In this document: in pieces, positions 46,680-58,189 of the stretch
How the letters are laid out: every line of letters starts with the position of its first letter
Position numbering within the stretch: position 1 is the stretch's first letter
Assembly (NCBI GenBank): GCA_030248225.1
Contig: JASANE010000138.1
Span: forward strand, 90,585-154,584
Origin: Trileptium ribeirensis
Lineage: Eukaryota > Nematoda > Enoplea > Enoplida > Thoracostomopsidae
Length of the DNA: 64,000 nt
Reading direction: 5' to 3'
Made by a program: the position numbers and the translations under genes
Notes under the pieces: generated by a model
The model's database searches: none
Seen by the model: only the letters and a program-made list of their open reading frames with translations
Told to the model about the DNA's origin: nothing

Positions 46680-47339
46680 ATGGAGAATAACGGTTCGGAT
46701 CTTTACATAGATGGATACAACTACATGGATAACCAAAATCGAAACACTTGTACCGGCTCTGGCGCGATTGTAACAGGAAAGCCTCGTTCGACTCATGGCA
46801 AGAATTCTTATTACAATAGATATTCGACAACTCGACGTCGACTAACAAAGTCCTTATGTCACGAAGCCGACAGTTCGCTTAGCGATTCGGATGATACGGC
46901 GTTTTCAACTCCACCACTTCTGTTGCGCCGCCATTGCAGGGAAAGACGGCAACAAACCAATCATATCTGCGGGCAAAGTATCTTATGTGATTCTATGCTG
47001 CCGAGAATTAAACCTCGATCACGAGCTGAATCCGATGATACATATCTGGTTTGTTACAAAAAGAAGTACCCGAAGGAATCATCAGTTGGCGGAGCTGATA
47101 GCTTGCAGGCGGAAGACAGCTTCTTGCGAACGAAACAACATCTGGAGGCGGTACGGCGTCCAGTACGCCCTGTTATAGTTGCAAAATCACAGGAAACTTT
47201 TGAGCCAGCGCCAATTTTTATTGCTGTTTTAACATTTCTTTCGTATGCCATTCTCGTTATTTTCGGATATTTTCGCGACACTCTGAGATATTTACGACTC
47301 GAAAAAAACCATTTCGCTACGGAGCTGATCAGATTGAAG
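46680..47339 (+). CDS. SPTLC2: SPTLC2 exon 1 (serine palmitoyltransferase, catalytic subunit)
   Basis: Serine palmitoyltransferase condenses L-serine with palmitoyl-CoA at the ER membrane to make 3-ketosphinganine, the first step of sphingolipid synthesis. SPTLC2 is the PLP-binding subunit and pairs with SPTLC1. ATG 46680 is the first Met after an in-frame TAA 15 nt upstream. Residues 174-210 (FEPAP, IAVLTFLSYA, FGYFRDTLRYLRLEKN) match the family membrane anchor, with a transmembrane helix at about 178-198, followed by the HFATE motif. The first ~173 residues are an Arg/Ser/Asp-rich extension, far longer than the ~60 residues before this point in the human protein. The exon ends TTG AAG|GTAATG in phase 0. 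Read-through would stop four codons later. Confidence 0.9.
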
Positions 47340-47539
47340 GTAATGTCTAGTTGAATCTAATGTTATAAACCCGTTATATATTTCATATCTATTTATATAT
47401 TTATACATGTGAAAATGATGTGTATCATGTGGTTTTGTTAAAGTACGGTATATGAATTAGCATCCCGCAAGCAAGGATGAAACGGATATATAGTCTATAA
47501 ATAAAGATTTATATATAGACATTATATATATATATGTAT

Positions 47540-49822
47540 CAGGGAGTAACCGGAATTCCGGTTACGGGCGAAAATCGTTTACTGGTTGCAGTTCCGGCAA
47601 AGGGCAAAAACCATACCGGAACCGAAATTCCAGTTTAAAAATTTTGTTTGAAATTTTCCACATTTTTGCTTCATCTGTGATCCAAACATATGTAATATAT
47701 ATATCAGGGAGTAACCGGAATTCCGGTTCCGGCAAAGGGCAAAAACCATACCGGAACCGGAATTCCGGTTTAAAAATTTTGTTTGAAATTTTCCACGTTT
47801 TTTGCTTCATCCTGTAATCCAAACATATGTAATATATTATACAATGATCAAGCTCCAATACAACCAAGCAAAAGAAAAGATTAACTAACCAATTTGCCAT
47901 GTGAAACGTAAGTAGGGCACATAATTTGAACAGGAATTTTTCATAATAACCTGCAGGAGTTTGTTAAATCAAAGCCAGGTCGATGCTTGTAGCAGCTATT
48001 TTACACATCCAGAAGTCTGTGGGATAGGTTTGAATTAAACCGGTCCAACTAGGTAACAGAGTATGGCTTACGCAGAAGTAGTTAGGGTATGCTTGGCTAA
48101 CATAAATTGCGTCAAGCACCCGCCAGTGCGCTTGTAAACTTGATAAATCAGTCTAAATTGAAGTAAACTAACGTTATCTGCAACGCAGCTAAAAACTGCT
48201 TTCTTGGCAATGAACTGTATTTATTGAAACTGTGCGAGCAGTATCACAGTTTGTGTCATTTATAGCATTCTGATTAGAAAGTTATCATCATTATGATCTA
48301 ACTGACGGGCACTGTTTGTCCAACGCTAGCCTAAACAGTGTCTCTGACCACTGATCAGAAAATTACCTTCTATCTATTATCTTCTCTTAGAATCATATAA
48401 ACCAATAATTTTAAGTTTCCTACAGAAGAACATGCAACAAACGTATGTGTAGTAAAGGGAGGCGACTGGAGACAGAGCGAAAGTGTGTATTCTACGCTCC
48501 AAGCTTTGTAAGCACATTCGATTTGACGCAGTATACGCAATGGTGTATAGTGGAAGACATTTTTGCTCTGAAAGTCCAAAAACCGACATATTTGATCGAT
48601 AAATAAACATTATTAGCTTCCTCAGTCTCTTTAAAGTTTCAGAAATGCAATAATACCATCGCAATACATTAAGTTTAATGTAAAAGTTATTTTTAATGCA
48701 TTTTAAATCCACTATACCTTCATTTCTTCCATCATCTGCTTTACTATATATAAATTTCGAAGATCAGGTTCCGGTTCCGGATCCGGTTTAAATGGACGGT
48801 TCCGGTTCCGGATCCGGTTTAAATGGACGGTTCCGGTTGCTGGTTCCGGTTCCGGTAAATTTCGGTTCCGGTTATTCCCTGATATATATTATACAATGAT
48901 CAAGCTCCAATACAACCAAGCATAAGAAAAGATTAACTAAGCAATTTTCCGTGTGAAACGTAACTAGGCCACATAATTTCAGTAGGAATTTTCATAATAA
49001 CCTTCAGGAGTTTGTTAACAAATCAAAGCCAAGTCGACGTTTGTAGCAGCTATTTTACACATTCAGAAATCTACGGGGTACGTTCGAATTAAATTGGTCC
49101 AACTCGGTAACAGAGTACGGCTTACACAGAAGTACATAGCATATGCTTGGCTAATATAAATTGCGTCAAGCACCAGCCAGTGCGCTTATTAACTTTGCAT
49201 ATCAGGCGAAATTGAAGTAAAGTAATGTTATCTACAACGCAGCCAGAAACTGCTTTCTTGACAATGAGCTGGATTTATTGAAACGGTGCGAGCAGTATCA
49301 CAGTTTGTGTCATTTATAGCATTCTGATTAGAAAGTTATCATCATTATCATCTAACTAACGGACACTGTTTGTCCAACGCTAGCCTAAACAGTGTCTCTG
49401 ACCACTGATCAGAAAATTACGTTCTATTTATTATTTTCTCTTAGATACGTATAAACCAATAATTTCTGGAGACAGAGCGAAAGTGTGTATTCTACGCTCC
49501 ATGCTTTGTAAGCACATTCAATTTGATGAAGTATTCGCAATGGCGTATCGTGGAAGGCATTTGTTGCTCTGCGTGTCCATATTGATCGATACATAAACAT
49601 TATTAGCTTCCTCGGCTAATTTAAAGCTTCAGAAAGGCAATAATGTCGTCGCAATACGTTAAGTTTAATATAAAAGTTATTTTTAATGCATTTTAAATCC
49701 ACTATATATACCTTCATTTCTTCCTTCATCTTTTTTACTATATATAAGTTTGGAAGACCAGTTTCCGGATCCGGTTTAAATGGACGGTTCCGGCTGCTGG
49801 TTTCGGTTCCAGTTATTCCCTG
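47540..49822. mobile_element. Non-autonomous hAT-like element with a sibling inserted in it
   Basis: The outer copy runs 47540-47704 and resumes at about 48882-49822. The inner copy is 47705-48881. Both start CAGGGAGTAACCGGAATTCC and end GGTTATTCCCTG (the outer end reads AGTTATTCCCTG). The inner copy is flanked by ATATATAT on both sides, an 8-bp duplication of the outer copy's own sequence; an intact relative at 53018 reads through this point without interruption. GGTTCCGG motifs are repeated subterminally. No transposase is present. It lies in SPTLC2 intron 1. Confidence 0.8.
47705..48881. mobile_element. Inner copy of the hAT-like element
   Basis: A full-length 1177-bp copy, close in length and sequence to 53018-54195. 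Its TIRs and 8-bp ATATATAT flanks are consistent with a hAT insertion. Confidence 0.8.
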
Positions 49823-50734
49823 ATATATGTGTAATCACCTTCCATGGGCTTTATCTTTGATGATGTACCATATTAAAAGATCTGCAACCCCTGGCGCCTT
49901 AGCAAATAAATAAGGCACACCATCTATTCTGTGTGTCGCAAAATCTATAATGGGTGGCTTAGTCATAGAATATCCTGAAAATTTCTGGAAAATCTTTGAA
50001 TTTAGCAAGCATCTTGGAATTCGAGATGGCCGTAGTACAAAATCCATCTGATCCTGGAAAATTGCAAAGAAAACCTGGGAATATGATGGAGTCATTTTAA
50101 CACTTTCAATGGCTAAATTATACGTAACTTATTGGAAGTAGTGATCATTGGTTTTTCGGCGGCGGAGAATATGTTAAAATTTCCGGATATTTTCCGTTAG
50201 AAAGCTAATGTAGAGACATGTACGCAGTTTTTTCCTTAGCCCCTGGTCGAAATTTGTCAATTTTGAAGGTACAGCGATAATGGTGTTACCGCTGTCCACA
50301 TCCTACCGAAAAGTGGGGATGGGCAACTTTTTTTTGGGGGGGGTCCCGTGATGAATACGGGGAATTTTACTCTGCGAGGTTGCAAAATTTTGCCAATTAA
50401 CTACATTTCCATATTTTTATGTATACACTTTCAATTGTTGCACAAATATTATCAGGGTATAAATCGACATTTTAGCATTATAAATAGTGGCAATTAATGT
50501 TTAAAGACATTTTACATGCAGAAAGCTTAAATTTAAATGTATTAGTTTTTTTGAATTTAAGTTGAACATGGGTGGTTCGGACGAGTAGGGAGACAGAAAT
50601 GGGAGATAATCTCAGTTTACTGCTGTGCTCTTCACGAACCATATCCATCTCGGCCTTTCCGCTGAAAAGTCTAAGGCTCGGATAGACTTGTGCCGAAATT
50701 GAAATTTTATGGCGCTCGGAATGCACAGATTTTT

Positions 50735-50935
50735 GGTGGGGCACTACGTCCTTATGTACATCTATTTTAGAATTTTGTGCATTTGTATGTGGTTTTTAAA
50801 TCTCTGCACACACTGAGTTTGTACGTTCGAATTCGTGACGCTTGGAATAGACCAATTTTATCAACACCAGGCGCCAAATTTATTCTTAAAGATCGCGTAT
50901 CACATGATTATGGGTAGAAGTTTGGGTAGGTTTTT
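50735..50935 (+). pseudogene. SPTLC2: Degenerate duplicate of SPTLC2 exon 2
   Basis: Positions 50771-50925 align along their full length with the functional exon 2 at 51920-52074. I count roughly 18-20 differences over 155 nt. The distal half is nearly identical ([16 protein letters not shown], then [11 protein letters not shown]). The proximal half has lost conserved residues: [14 protein letters not shown] has become LYVVFKSLHTLSLY. The penultimate Trp codon is TAG (50915-50917). The acceptor tctattttag and a donor gtaggt at 50926 are both still present. Upstream similarity runs about 35-40 bp into the intron. If included, it would terminate translation. Confidence 0.88.
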
Positions 50936-51815
50936 ATTGAGCGAAGCGCTGCGAAGCGTTTTTGATTTCGTCAGATTGGAAAAATCGGCACCCTCTATTC
51001 GACCATCCGTCGAACTCCTCAAAAACTACTAGGTCTGCATAAGATTTTTTGTTCGAAAGGCCTAACATCCTTCAGGTTTAAGACATATAGTTTTGTCCAA
51101 ATTTGCTTTAGTTAATTAGTAATTAGCTGTAAAATTAGTTAAGTATGTTAGTCTATTTTTAACATTTTCAAACAAAAATTGCTTATTTTTCAATGAATAA
51201 TAAATTAGTGTAAAGTTATATACTACATCTCACCGTACAGATTATGTATCTGGCGTTTATTACTATTCGAGGATGTCAAAAACATGCTAATTAGTTATTT
51301 AATTAGCTAGTTACTAATTAATTATTATATAATTAGGTACGTAGTTCTTTGAAAATTTTCAAAGTCCTCAGAAATGAAAAAATATTGCACACAGGGGTTT
51401 TCTATGTCTTTATGTTGCTGATCTCGAATATGGCATGTCTAAGGCTCTAACACTTGGATGTATATGTTAATTAGCTAATTAGCCAATTTTATGCAAATTT
51501 TAAAATCACATCACAATTGCTGGTATTTTGCGACGGTTGTTTTTGATGTCGCTAATCATGAATATGGGATTTTTAAAGTTCAATAATTTTATCATGTGTG
51601 CTAACTAGTTTTGTAATTAGCTAATTAGTAGGTATTACTAATTTTATTGCTTGCTAGCTTTTTGTCTAGTGTATTTGACATCAATTGTCTAAAACGTGAT
51701 ACTTTAATAAATTTATTAAATATTTAGTTGAAATACATGTATACATAAATAAGATATTATAATACTTTTCCTATTGCTCCGCTCACTTTTTGTAATTTAT
51801 TACCCTTACTAGTCT
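50936..51815. other. AT-rich insertion between duplicate exon and its downstream flank
   Basis: Rich in taattagctaatta-type motifs (51110-51660). It appears to separate the duplicate exon from a downstream flank that reappears at 51818-51884. I see no clear terminal repeats. Confidence 0.5.
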
Positions 51816-51919
51816 AGTACATTTAGTGTATAGTTTTAATTTTTTTACTAAAATTATAGCCAGGGCCCAACAGGTTGTGATTTGGAGGGGCACTATGGCA
51901 TTATATACATCTATTTTAG

Positions 51920-52074
51920 AACTTTGTGCCTTTGTATGCGGATTTTGAATCTCTATACACACGGAATTTGTATGTTCGAATTCGTGACGCTTGGAATAGG
52001 CCAATTTTATCAACACCAGGCGCCAAAGTTATTCTTAAAGATCGTGTATCACATGATTATGGGTGGACGTTTGA
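51920..52074 (+). CDS. SPTLC2: SPTLC2 exon 2
   Basis: The acceptor ctattttag ends at 51919 and the donor ttga|gtaagt starts at 52075. The exon encodes [20 protein letters not shown], then [17 protein letters not shown], then [12 protein letters not shown]. This matches the SPTLC2 segment between the membrane anchor and the PLP-fold core (compare LYxDFExFYTRNLYxRIRDxWNRPI). The phase is 0 at the start and 2 at the end, fitting exon 1 and exon 3 exactly. The bases 52097-52161 repeat 51818-51884, the scar of the tandem duplication that made the upstream copy. This is the copy with all conserved residues, so it is the functional one. Confidence 0.92.
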
Positions 52075-53017
52075 GTAAGTTTTCATTTAATACATTTGGT
52101 CTATATAGTTTGAAGTTTTTACTTTTGCTTAAATTATAGCCAGGGCCCTCAGGTTGTGATTAGATGGAGTCGAAAGCAGTAGGGGGGCGATACCGCCAGT
52201 TCCTTTAGTGGGTTCCTGTTGAACTAGGGAGTCTGCTGGAAATCATCAAATATTTGTAACTTAATGACTGATGCAATTTTTGATATCAAAAAAGCTAAAT
52301 CTTAGTGAATTTTATTTTATCAGGGAAAAGTTTGAAGATATCTTGGCTATATTAAGAAAAATTGCTAATTTTTGCCACACAAGAAATTGGGGCATGAATT
52401 GGGTGATGCAAATTTACCGGTTGGCTCGAATTTGGGGACCTGGCGGATGTCGATATCGCTGTTGCCGTTTCCCCTATTCGGAGAATCTAGATTATTATTG
52501 TTCATTTTGTAACATATATTTTGAAGAGCGTGGCGGCTTGCGATTTGCGAATGCATACAAAATCTGAATTAATATTAGTAAAAATATGGGATTTATCAAA
52601 ATATTTATAATTTACTTCATTAAAGTACTTCAGCTTTTTAAATTTGTTTGCAAAAGAAGTATGTTTAATACTTATATGATATGAATATATATAAGTACGT
52701 CATCTACTGTTGTATTTGGCCACACATTAAGGTAATGGATTTTCTCGGCTATATGTAACTTTACAAATATATCACAAATCTTACAGCTTATCAGATTTTC
52801 GGACAACATATATATTTTAAATAGGTGTATCTAATCTGACATATATACTATTAAATGATTAAAGTCTACTTGCAGGGTTTTTTCAAAATAAATGCTGGGT
52901 CTGATTCCTATATTACTAGCTCTGATTGGAGATTTTTGAGTCTGCAGCAGGGAAAACATGTGTACACATACGTACACAAATAATATCGATAATAATTAGA
53001 ACTTTATACATATGTAC

Positions 53018-54195
53018 CAGGGAGTAACCGGAATTCCGGTTCCGGCGAAAATCGTGTTCCGGTTGCGGTTCCGGCAAAGAGCAAAAACCATACCGGAACC
53101 AGAATTCCGGTTTTAAAATTTTGTTTGAAATTTTCCACGTTTTTGCTTCATCTGTGATCCAAACATATGTAATATATATTATACAATGATCAAGCTCCAA
53201 TACAACCAAGCAAAAGAAAAGATTAACTAAGCAATTTGTCGTTTGAAACGTAAGTAGGGCACATAATTTCAGTATGAATTTTTCATGATAACCTGCAGGA
53301 GTTTGTTAACAAATCAAAGCCAGGTCGATGCTTGTAGCAGCTATTTTACACATTCAGAAGTCTGTGGGGTACGTTTCAATTAAATCGGTCCAATTCGGTA
53401 ACAGAGTATGGCTTATGCAAAAGTACATAGGGTATGCTTGGTTAACATAAATTGCGTCAAGAACCCGCCAATGCGCTTGTAAAAGTGGTAAATCAGCCTA
53501 AATTGAAGTAAACTAACGTTATCTGCAACGCAGCTAGAAACTGCTTTCTTGGCAAAAAAAAACTGTATTTATTGAAACTGTGCAAGCAGCTCACAGTGTG
53601 TCTCATTTATAGCATTCTGATTAGAAAGTTATCATCATTATCATCTAACTGACGGGCACTGTTTGTTCAACGCTAGCCTAAACAGTGTCCCTGACCACTG
53701 ATGAGAAAATTACCTTCTATCTATTATTTTCTCTTAGAATCATATAAACCAATAATTATTTCAAGTTTCCTACAGATTAACATGTAACAAACGTATGTGT
53801 AGTAAAGGAAGGCGACTGGAGACAGAGCGAAAGTGTGTATTCTACGCTCCAAGCTTTGTAAGCACATTCGATTTGACGCAGTATACGCAATGGTGTATAG
53901 TGGAAGGCATTTTTTGCTCTGGGTGTCCAAAAATCGGCATATTTGATCGATAAATAAACATTATTAGCTTCCTCAGTTTCTTTAAAGTTTCAGAAAGGCA
54001 ATAATACCATCGCAATACATTAAGTTTAATACAAAAGTTATTTTTAATGCATTTTAAATCCACTATACCTTAATTTCTTCCTTCATCTGTTTTACTATAT
54101 ATAAATTTCGAAGACCAAGTTCCGGTTCCGGATCCGGTTTAAATGGACGGTTGCTGGTTCCGGTTCCGGCAAATTTCGGTTCCGGTTATTCCCTG
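53018..54195. mobile_element. Non-autonomous hAT-like element, full copy in intron 2
   Basis: A 1178-bp copy with TIRs CAGGGAGTAACCGG and CCGGTTATTCCCTG. The flanking 8-bp sequences are ATATGTAC (left) and GTATGTAC (right), matching at 7 of 8 positions and fitting the nTnnnnAn preference of hAT transposases. No ORF longer than ~100 codons and no transposase domain. Confidence 0.88.
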
Positions 54196-54515
54196 GTATG
54201 TACATAGACATATCACGAATACTGCGCGAGGGATCAGCAATCGGTAATTTTTTTTGCAGTTACGACCAAAATTATGAGGAAAATCTATGGAATTTTTGAA
54301 GGAAAATGGGAATTATTGGATTTAAAAAGTTTATTTCGACAGATAACTTTGTCAAAATGGTGGATTAAAACAAAATTTACGACAAAATCATACTGGGTCT
54401 GATTAGAAAATTTTGAGGCTGGGCGTGCCCGTGGACCCAATAAATACCTAGGTTACAGTATGTATAAATTAATCCACCAGGTTTTTTATAGGTTTATGCT
54501 GTTCTTGAATTTTAG

Positions 54516-54661
54516 GTTTACTGGCACCGCTACTGAAACAATCAATTTAGGATCCTATAATTATTTGGGTTTTGCCGAAAATACTGGAAAATGTGCCATA
54601 CATTCAATCGACGCTATCAAGAAGTATGGCATTGGTTTGTGCAGCTCTCGGCAAGAGATTG
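54516..54661 (+). CDS. SPTLC2: SPTLC2 exon 3
   Basis: Acceptor gaattttag ends at 54515. The first G completes the Glu codon left by exon 2 (phase 2). It encodes FTGTATETINLGSYNYLGFA, then a helix, then YGIGLCSSRQEI, the hallmark of SPTLC2/3 rather than SPTLC1. The exon ends with one nucleotide of a Gly codon before donor g|gtaggt. This segment forms the start of the fold-type I aminotransferase-like core. Confidence 0.95.
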
Positions 54662-57281
54662 GTAGGTATAAAATGTCATATATTAGATCTGAAATAAAAT
54701 TGGTGATATATTTTATTTTACCAGGTTTCCTGTGATGATTCGCAAATTCGGTGTTGTCTGTGACCCCGAGGATGGAGCCGTAGCTACAACCATTTTACCT
54801 CATTTTAAAACGGAATTCTATGTCGATAAATAGCTTAAACTAGAATTCTACGCATTTGACGTGCCACAAATACTGAATATTTGACTGTTTGTGCCATCGG
54901 GTTTGTTTTGTTAGCAGAGCTCTTTCGTTGTCGTACAGAAAACCGACTTCTCTGAATCTACTTAATGATGTTGTCGCGTTTTAAGCGGAGATCGGCGATA
55001 GTGGTCGCGCTTGGAAAATTCCAGACATCTGGTGGTTATATAATACTATCTTTTACATTTACTAATACTTACATCTAATACATTTGGTGCCAATAGAAGC
55101 GTTCTGAGCCAGTGTCGGTGAGGAAGTTTGTCGCTTTTCAATATGCCAAGGTTTATGGCCAAAAACGGGCCATACTAAAATCTTGCCAACTAAAGAAAAT
55201 ATTTTTGTTAGCTGTATGGGTACAATGGATCAAATTAAAAAAATTATTCTAACATTAAAACTGGCAAAGCATTCTCGTCGTTGATATAACATAACGCATT
55301 TCTTGGCACTTTGGACCAATTCTGGTCATTTTTTAGGATTTACAGACTTTGATTGAATGTATCTCGCTAACCAAGAAAAAAGCAAAAATCCGATGTTAGA
55401 AGTTTTTCGTATTTGTCGGAAGAGTTCGTTAAAAAATTGGAATGAGATAATTTTTAAAAATCGAGGTAGTAGAAACATTCCAACGTTCCTAGCTAGGTGG
55501 TTGTGATTTATATGATTTTAGCAGGATTTAGGTATTTACACCCAGTTTTTTTGGCAAACTTGCTAGTTAGCAGCCTTTGCATATAGCGTATGTTTGGCGT
55601 CCTGTTTGGTTTCGGTGGCCCTTCCACGCCTCTCGGGACCACTCAGGATACCCCAAGTTCCCCTAATTGCAACTGTGCGGTGAAATATAGGCATTAGGAT
55701 CTGGTATTTTGCTAATCATGTTTCTGGGGGTCCAAAAATCTATTTTAGCGTATGACACGCCCAAATTACTGTTTACTCCGTTAAAATGAAAACATCAAAT
55801 TGGGCACACTAGTGATTTTGTGAGCACTATTGCCAGTACCTAGCTACCGTCATATACCCATAAACTTGGGTTAACAGTGTTTCTGGGGGCAAAAATTCGA
55901 TTTTCGTATCTTTTTCGACCTAAGTGCGATTGATTCGGGCACTCTGTTGATTTACTGAAAATCTGCCTGTAGAGAATTATTTTGAAGTCGTCTCCTGCTG
56001 TGTATCTCGCTTAAGAAAAATGACAAAAAGAAGTTAGAAAAAATTCCCTGAACAACCTTGTTCAATTTTTATTATTTTGTTATAAATGAAAAATGCTTTT
56101 TCAGTCTTAATACCACTAGTTATTTCATTCAGTAAAATATCAAAAAACCTTGAACCCTTTGCAGCAAACCTGAATTTTCCTACTGTCACTAAAATAACAA
56201 AAACAAGAGTGTTTGCTGCACCCCTTATTAAGTGTGTAGTACTTTGTTTAAGTACGGTTGCAAAATCAAGACTATCTATGAACTGTATAAAAATGAAATT
56301 TTATTTATAAATGCTCTTAATACAGTTACAAAGTGGTTCGCCAACCGTAACGTAAGGCACAAAATCATTGTTTGCATTGGAATATGAAATTAAAACAGAG
56401 ATCATTATGAAGTAATATCCCGCAAAACAATTACTATTCAAGTTAACCTCAATTCATGGAATACATAATAGTTGTAAATTTCCCAAACCTATACTATTTT
56501 GCCTTAAATGTATATAACATTGGATTACTTTATGAGATTGAAAACATAATTTTGACGTTTTTATTACAGTACTTCAGTAGAGAAGTAACAAGTTAAGGAG
56601 ACGCGCATGAAATAGTATCATGGAAAAAAACTGTAAGCTCAAGATTCTGGTTTCATACACAGGATAAACACAGAGCTAATCAAATGTATCCTGTAAACCT
56701 AAAATCTCTTATATTGCGTACCCTAAGTCTAAGCATAAGACTAAGCCTGGAGTCACAATTAACTTTATATTTTTACCCTGGGGTACCCACGTCAAGTTTT
56801 CTTCCTCCAGAGTTATAAGGGGAACTTCGAGATGATTTGTGACTAAAGTTTTCGTGCGTTCGCCTATGGCTAACGTTATTTTGTTAACATCGGTTGAAGT
56901 GGGTCGTGGTTTTCTAGTTGCTGTAGTAATATAATAATTATTGCATTTCATAATATTCCTGCAAACTAAAGTAAAGTTGTACTGCTAATAAACATACATA
57001 ACGGAATGATCAACCAAATATATTGTATTTGGTGAGTCGTTTGTGGTTGGCGAATCCTTTTTTAATTGTAATATCCGCATTTATGTATAAATTTTCATGT
57101 AATAAAGCTTGTAGATATGCTTAATTTCCAAACGTGCTTATTTATTTTTATCGATCTTTTTCATGCTGAAATTGATATTCCAGAACAAGATGAATAGGGC
57201 AACTCTATGAGTCAGTCAGTTGAAGTTCTTCGATGTGCATCACACCATTGAACTGATCACACGACCCATATTGAACCTGTA
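54662..57281. other. SPTLC2 intron 3, left part
   Basis: No exon is seen. 55490-55950 has loosely repeated sentences around gtttctgggggtccaaaaat / ggggcaaaaattcg, probably satellite debris. 56720-56750 has another short cctaagtctaagcataagac patch related to the TTAGGC-type repeat. Confidence 0.5.
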
Positions 57282-57289
57282 GTTTTCAC

Positions 57290-57737
57290 TAGGGATGTAC
57301 CGGATAGCTAATTTCACCGGATACCGGATATCCGGTACACTTCCAGAACCGGATAGCCGGATACAGGATACCGGATAGTTGTGACAATACATACCTGCAT
57401 GTTTGCATACCTACATCAAAATACATACCTCATAAATAATTTTTTCATAAATAATTAGATTAAGTTCGTAATAATATGTCAGCGTCAAGTAAACGAAGTA
57501 GTATCTGGGATTATTATGAAGCTGGAATTCTCGATCTTCGTGCAAAATGCAACGAGTTTGGGGTGCAAATTTCTCTTGGAGGCAAAGATCCAAAGTCCTG
57601 TGTTGACCACGAAGGATAATTCACAACCCTTGTCGTACCTTACTATCCGGTTATTATCCGGTATCCAGCCGGATGCTGGATACCTCGAAAAGGCCGGATA
57701 TCCGACTACCGGATACCGGATATCCGGTACATCCCTA
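57290..57737. mobile_element. hAT MITE with perfect 8-bp target duplication
   Basis: A 448-bp element. Left end TAGGGATGTACCGGATAG, right end in reverse TAGGGATGTACCGGATAT. Both flanks are GTTTTCAC (57282-57289 and 57738-57745), a perfect 8-bp duplication that fits hAT. Subterminal CCGGATA motifs are repeated many times in both orientations. No transposase. Confidence 0.93.
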
Positions 57738-57853
57738 GTTTTCACGATTTTGTGCCATTTCTTTCATGAATGACAGCCACTCTATTTTCCATCTCTCCTT
57801 TCTAATTTCACGTGTAATGCTAGGATTGCCCCCGTAAGCGGGCATGCGATTAT

Positions 57854-58144
57854 TTGCTAAATGCGCTAAATGTTTGTTCTTTTAATTGCCGCACGATGTT
57901 ATCTCGTGCCGCCAAAGAATTGGTTTCTCTTTCTCTCTCCCAGCGAAAAATAAAGATTGCTTGCCTTTCTCAAGTACGTATAGTTGACACGGGCTCAATG
58001 CCTATCTCTTGTCCGAAACGCCTTTATCCTGATTTTGAAAGATTTATTCAGAACTCTATGCTTTTAGTACATATAACTTTGTTACCAAACATGGTACATA
58101 AGGTTATAAAACATTCTATTTGTGCAATTAAGTTAGACGCATAA
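57854..58144 (+). pseudogene. LINE endonuclease N-terminal fragment
   Basis: NALNVCSFNCRTMLSRAAKE, then KIKIACLSQVRI, resembles the N-terminus of RTE-like LINE endonucleases (NVxTWNVRTL, then IDILxLQEVRW). The catalytic Glu of QEVRW is Gln-Val (SQVRI) here. The frame ends at 58144 in unrelated sequence. A short dead fragment in SPTLC2 intron 3. Confidence 0.6.
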
Positions 58145-58189
58145 ACGTATTGCAGGTCCTTCCGGCAGTAAAAGCGGGTCTTTGATGAT

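Noticed and set aside
47562..48712. Open frames with repeated FRYGFCPLPEPE-type peptides, on the minus strand
   Set aside because: They are translations of hAT-like element ends and recur with each copy.
50835..51032. Open frame at the duplicated exon as an independent gene
   Set aside because: It is in a different frame from the SPTLC2-like reading and is explained by the exon duplicate.
52271..52567. 98-codon frame in SPTLC2 intron 2 as an extra exon
   Set aside because: No similarity to SPTLC2; exons 2 and 3 join in phase without it.
57401..57773. Overlapping frames on both strands within the hAT MITE
   Set aside because: They arise from palindromic CCGGATA repeats; no transposase motif.
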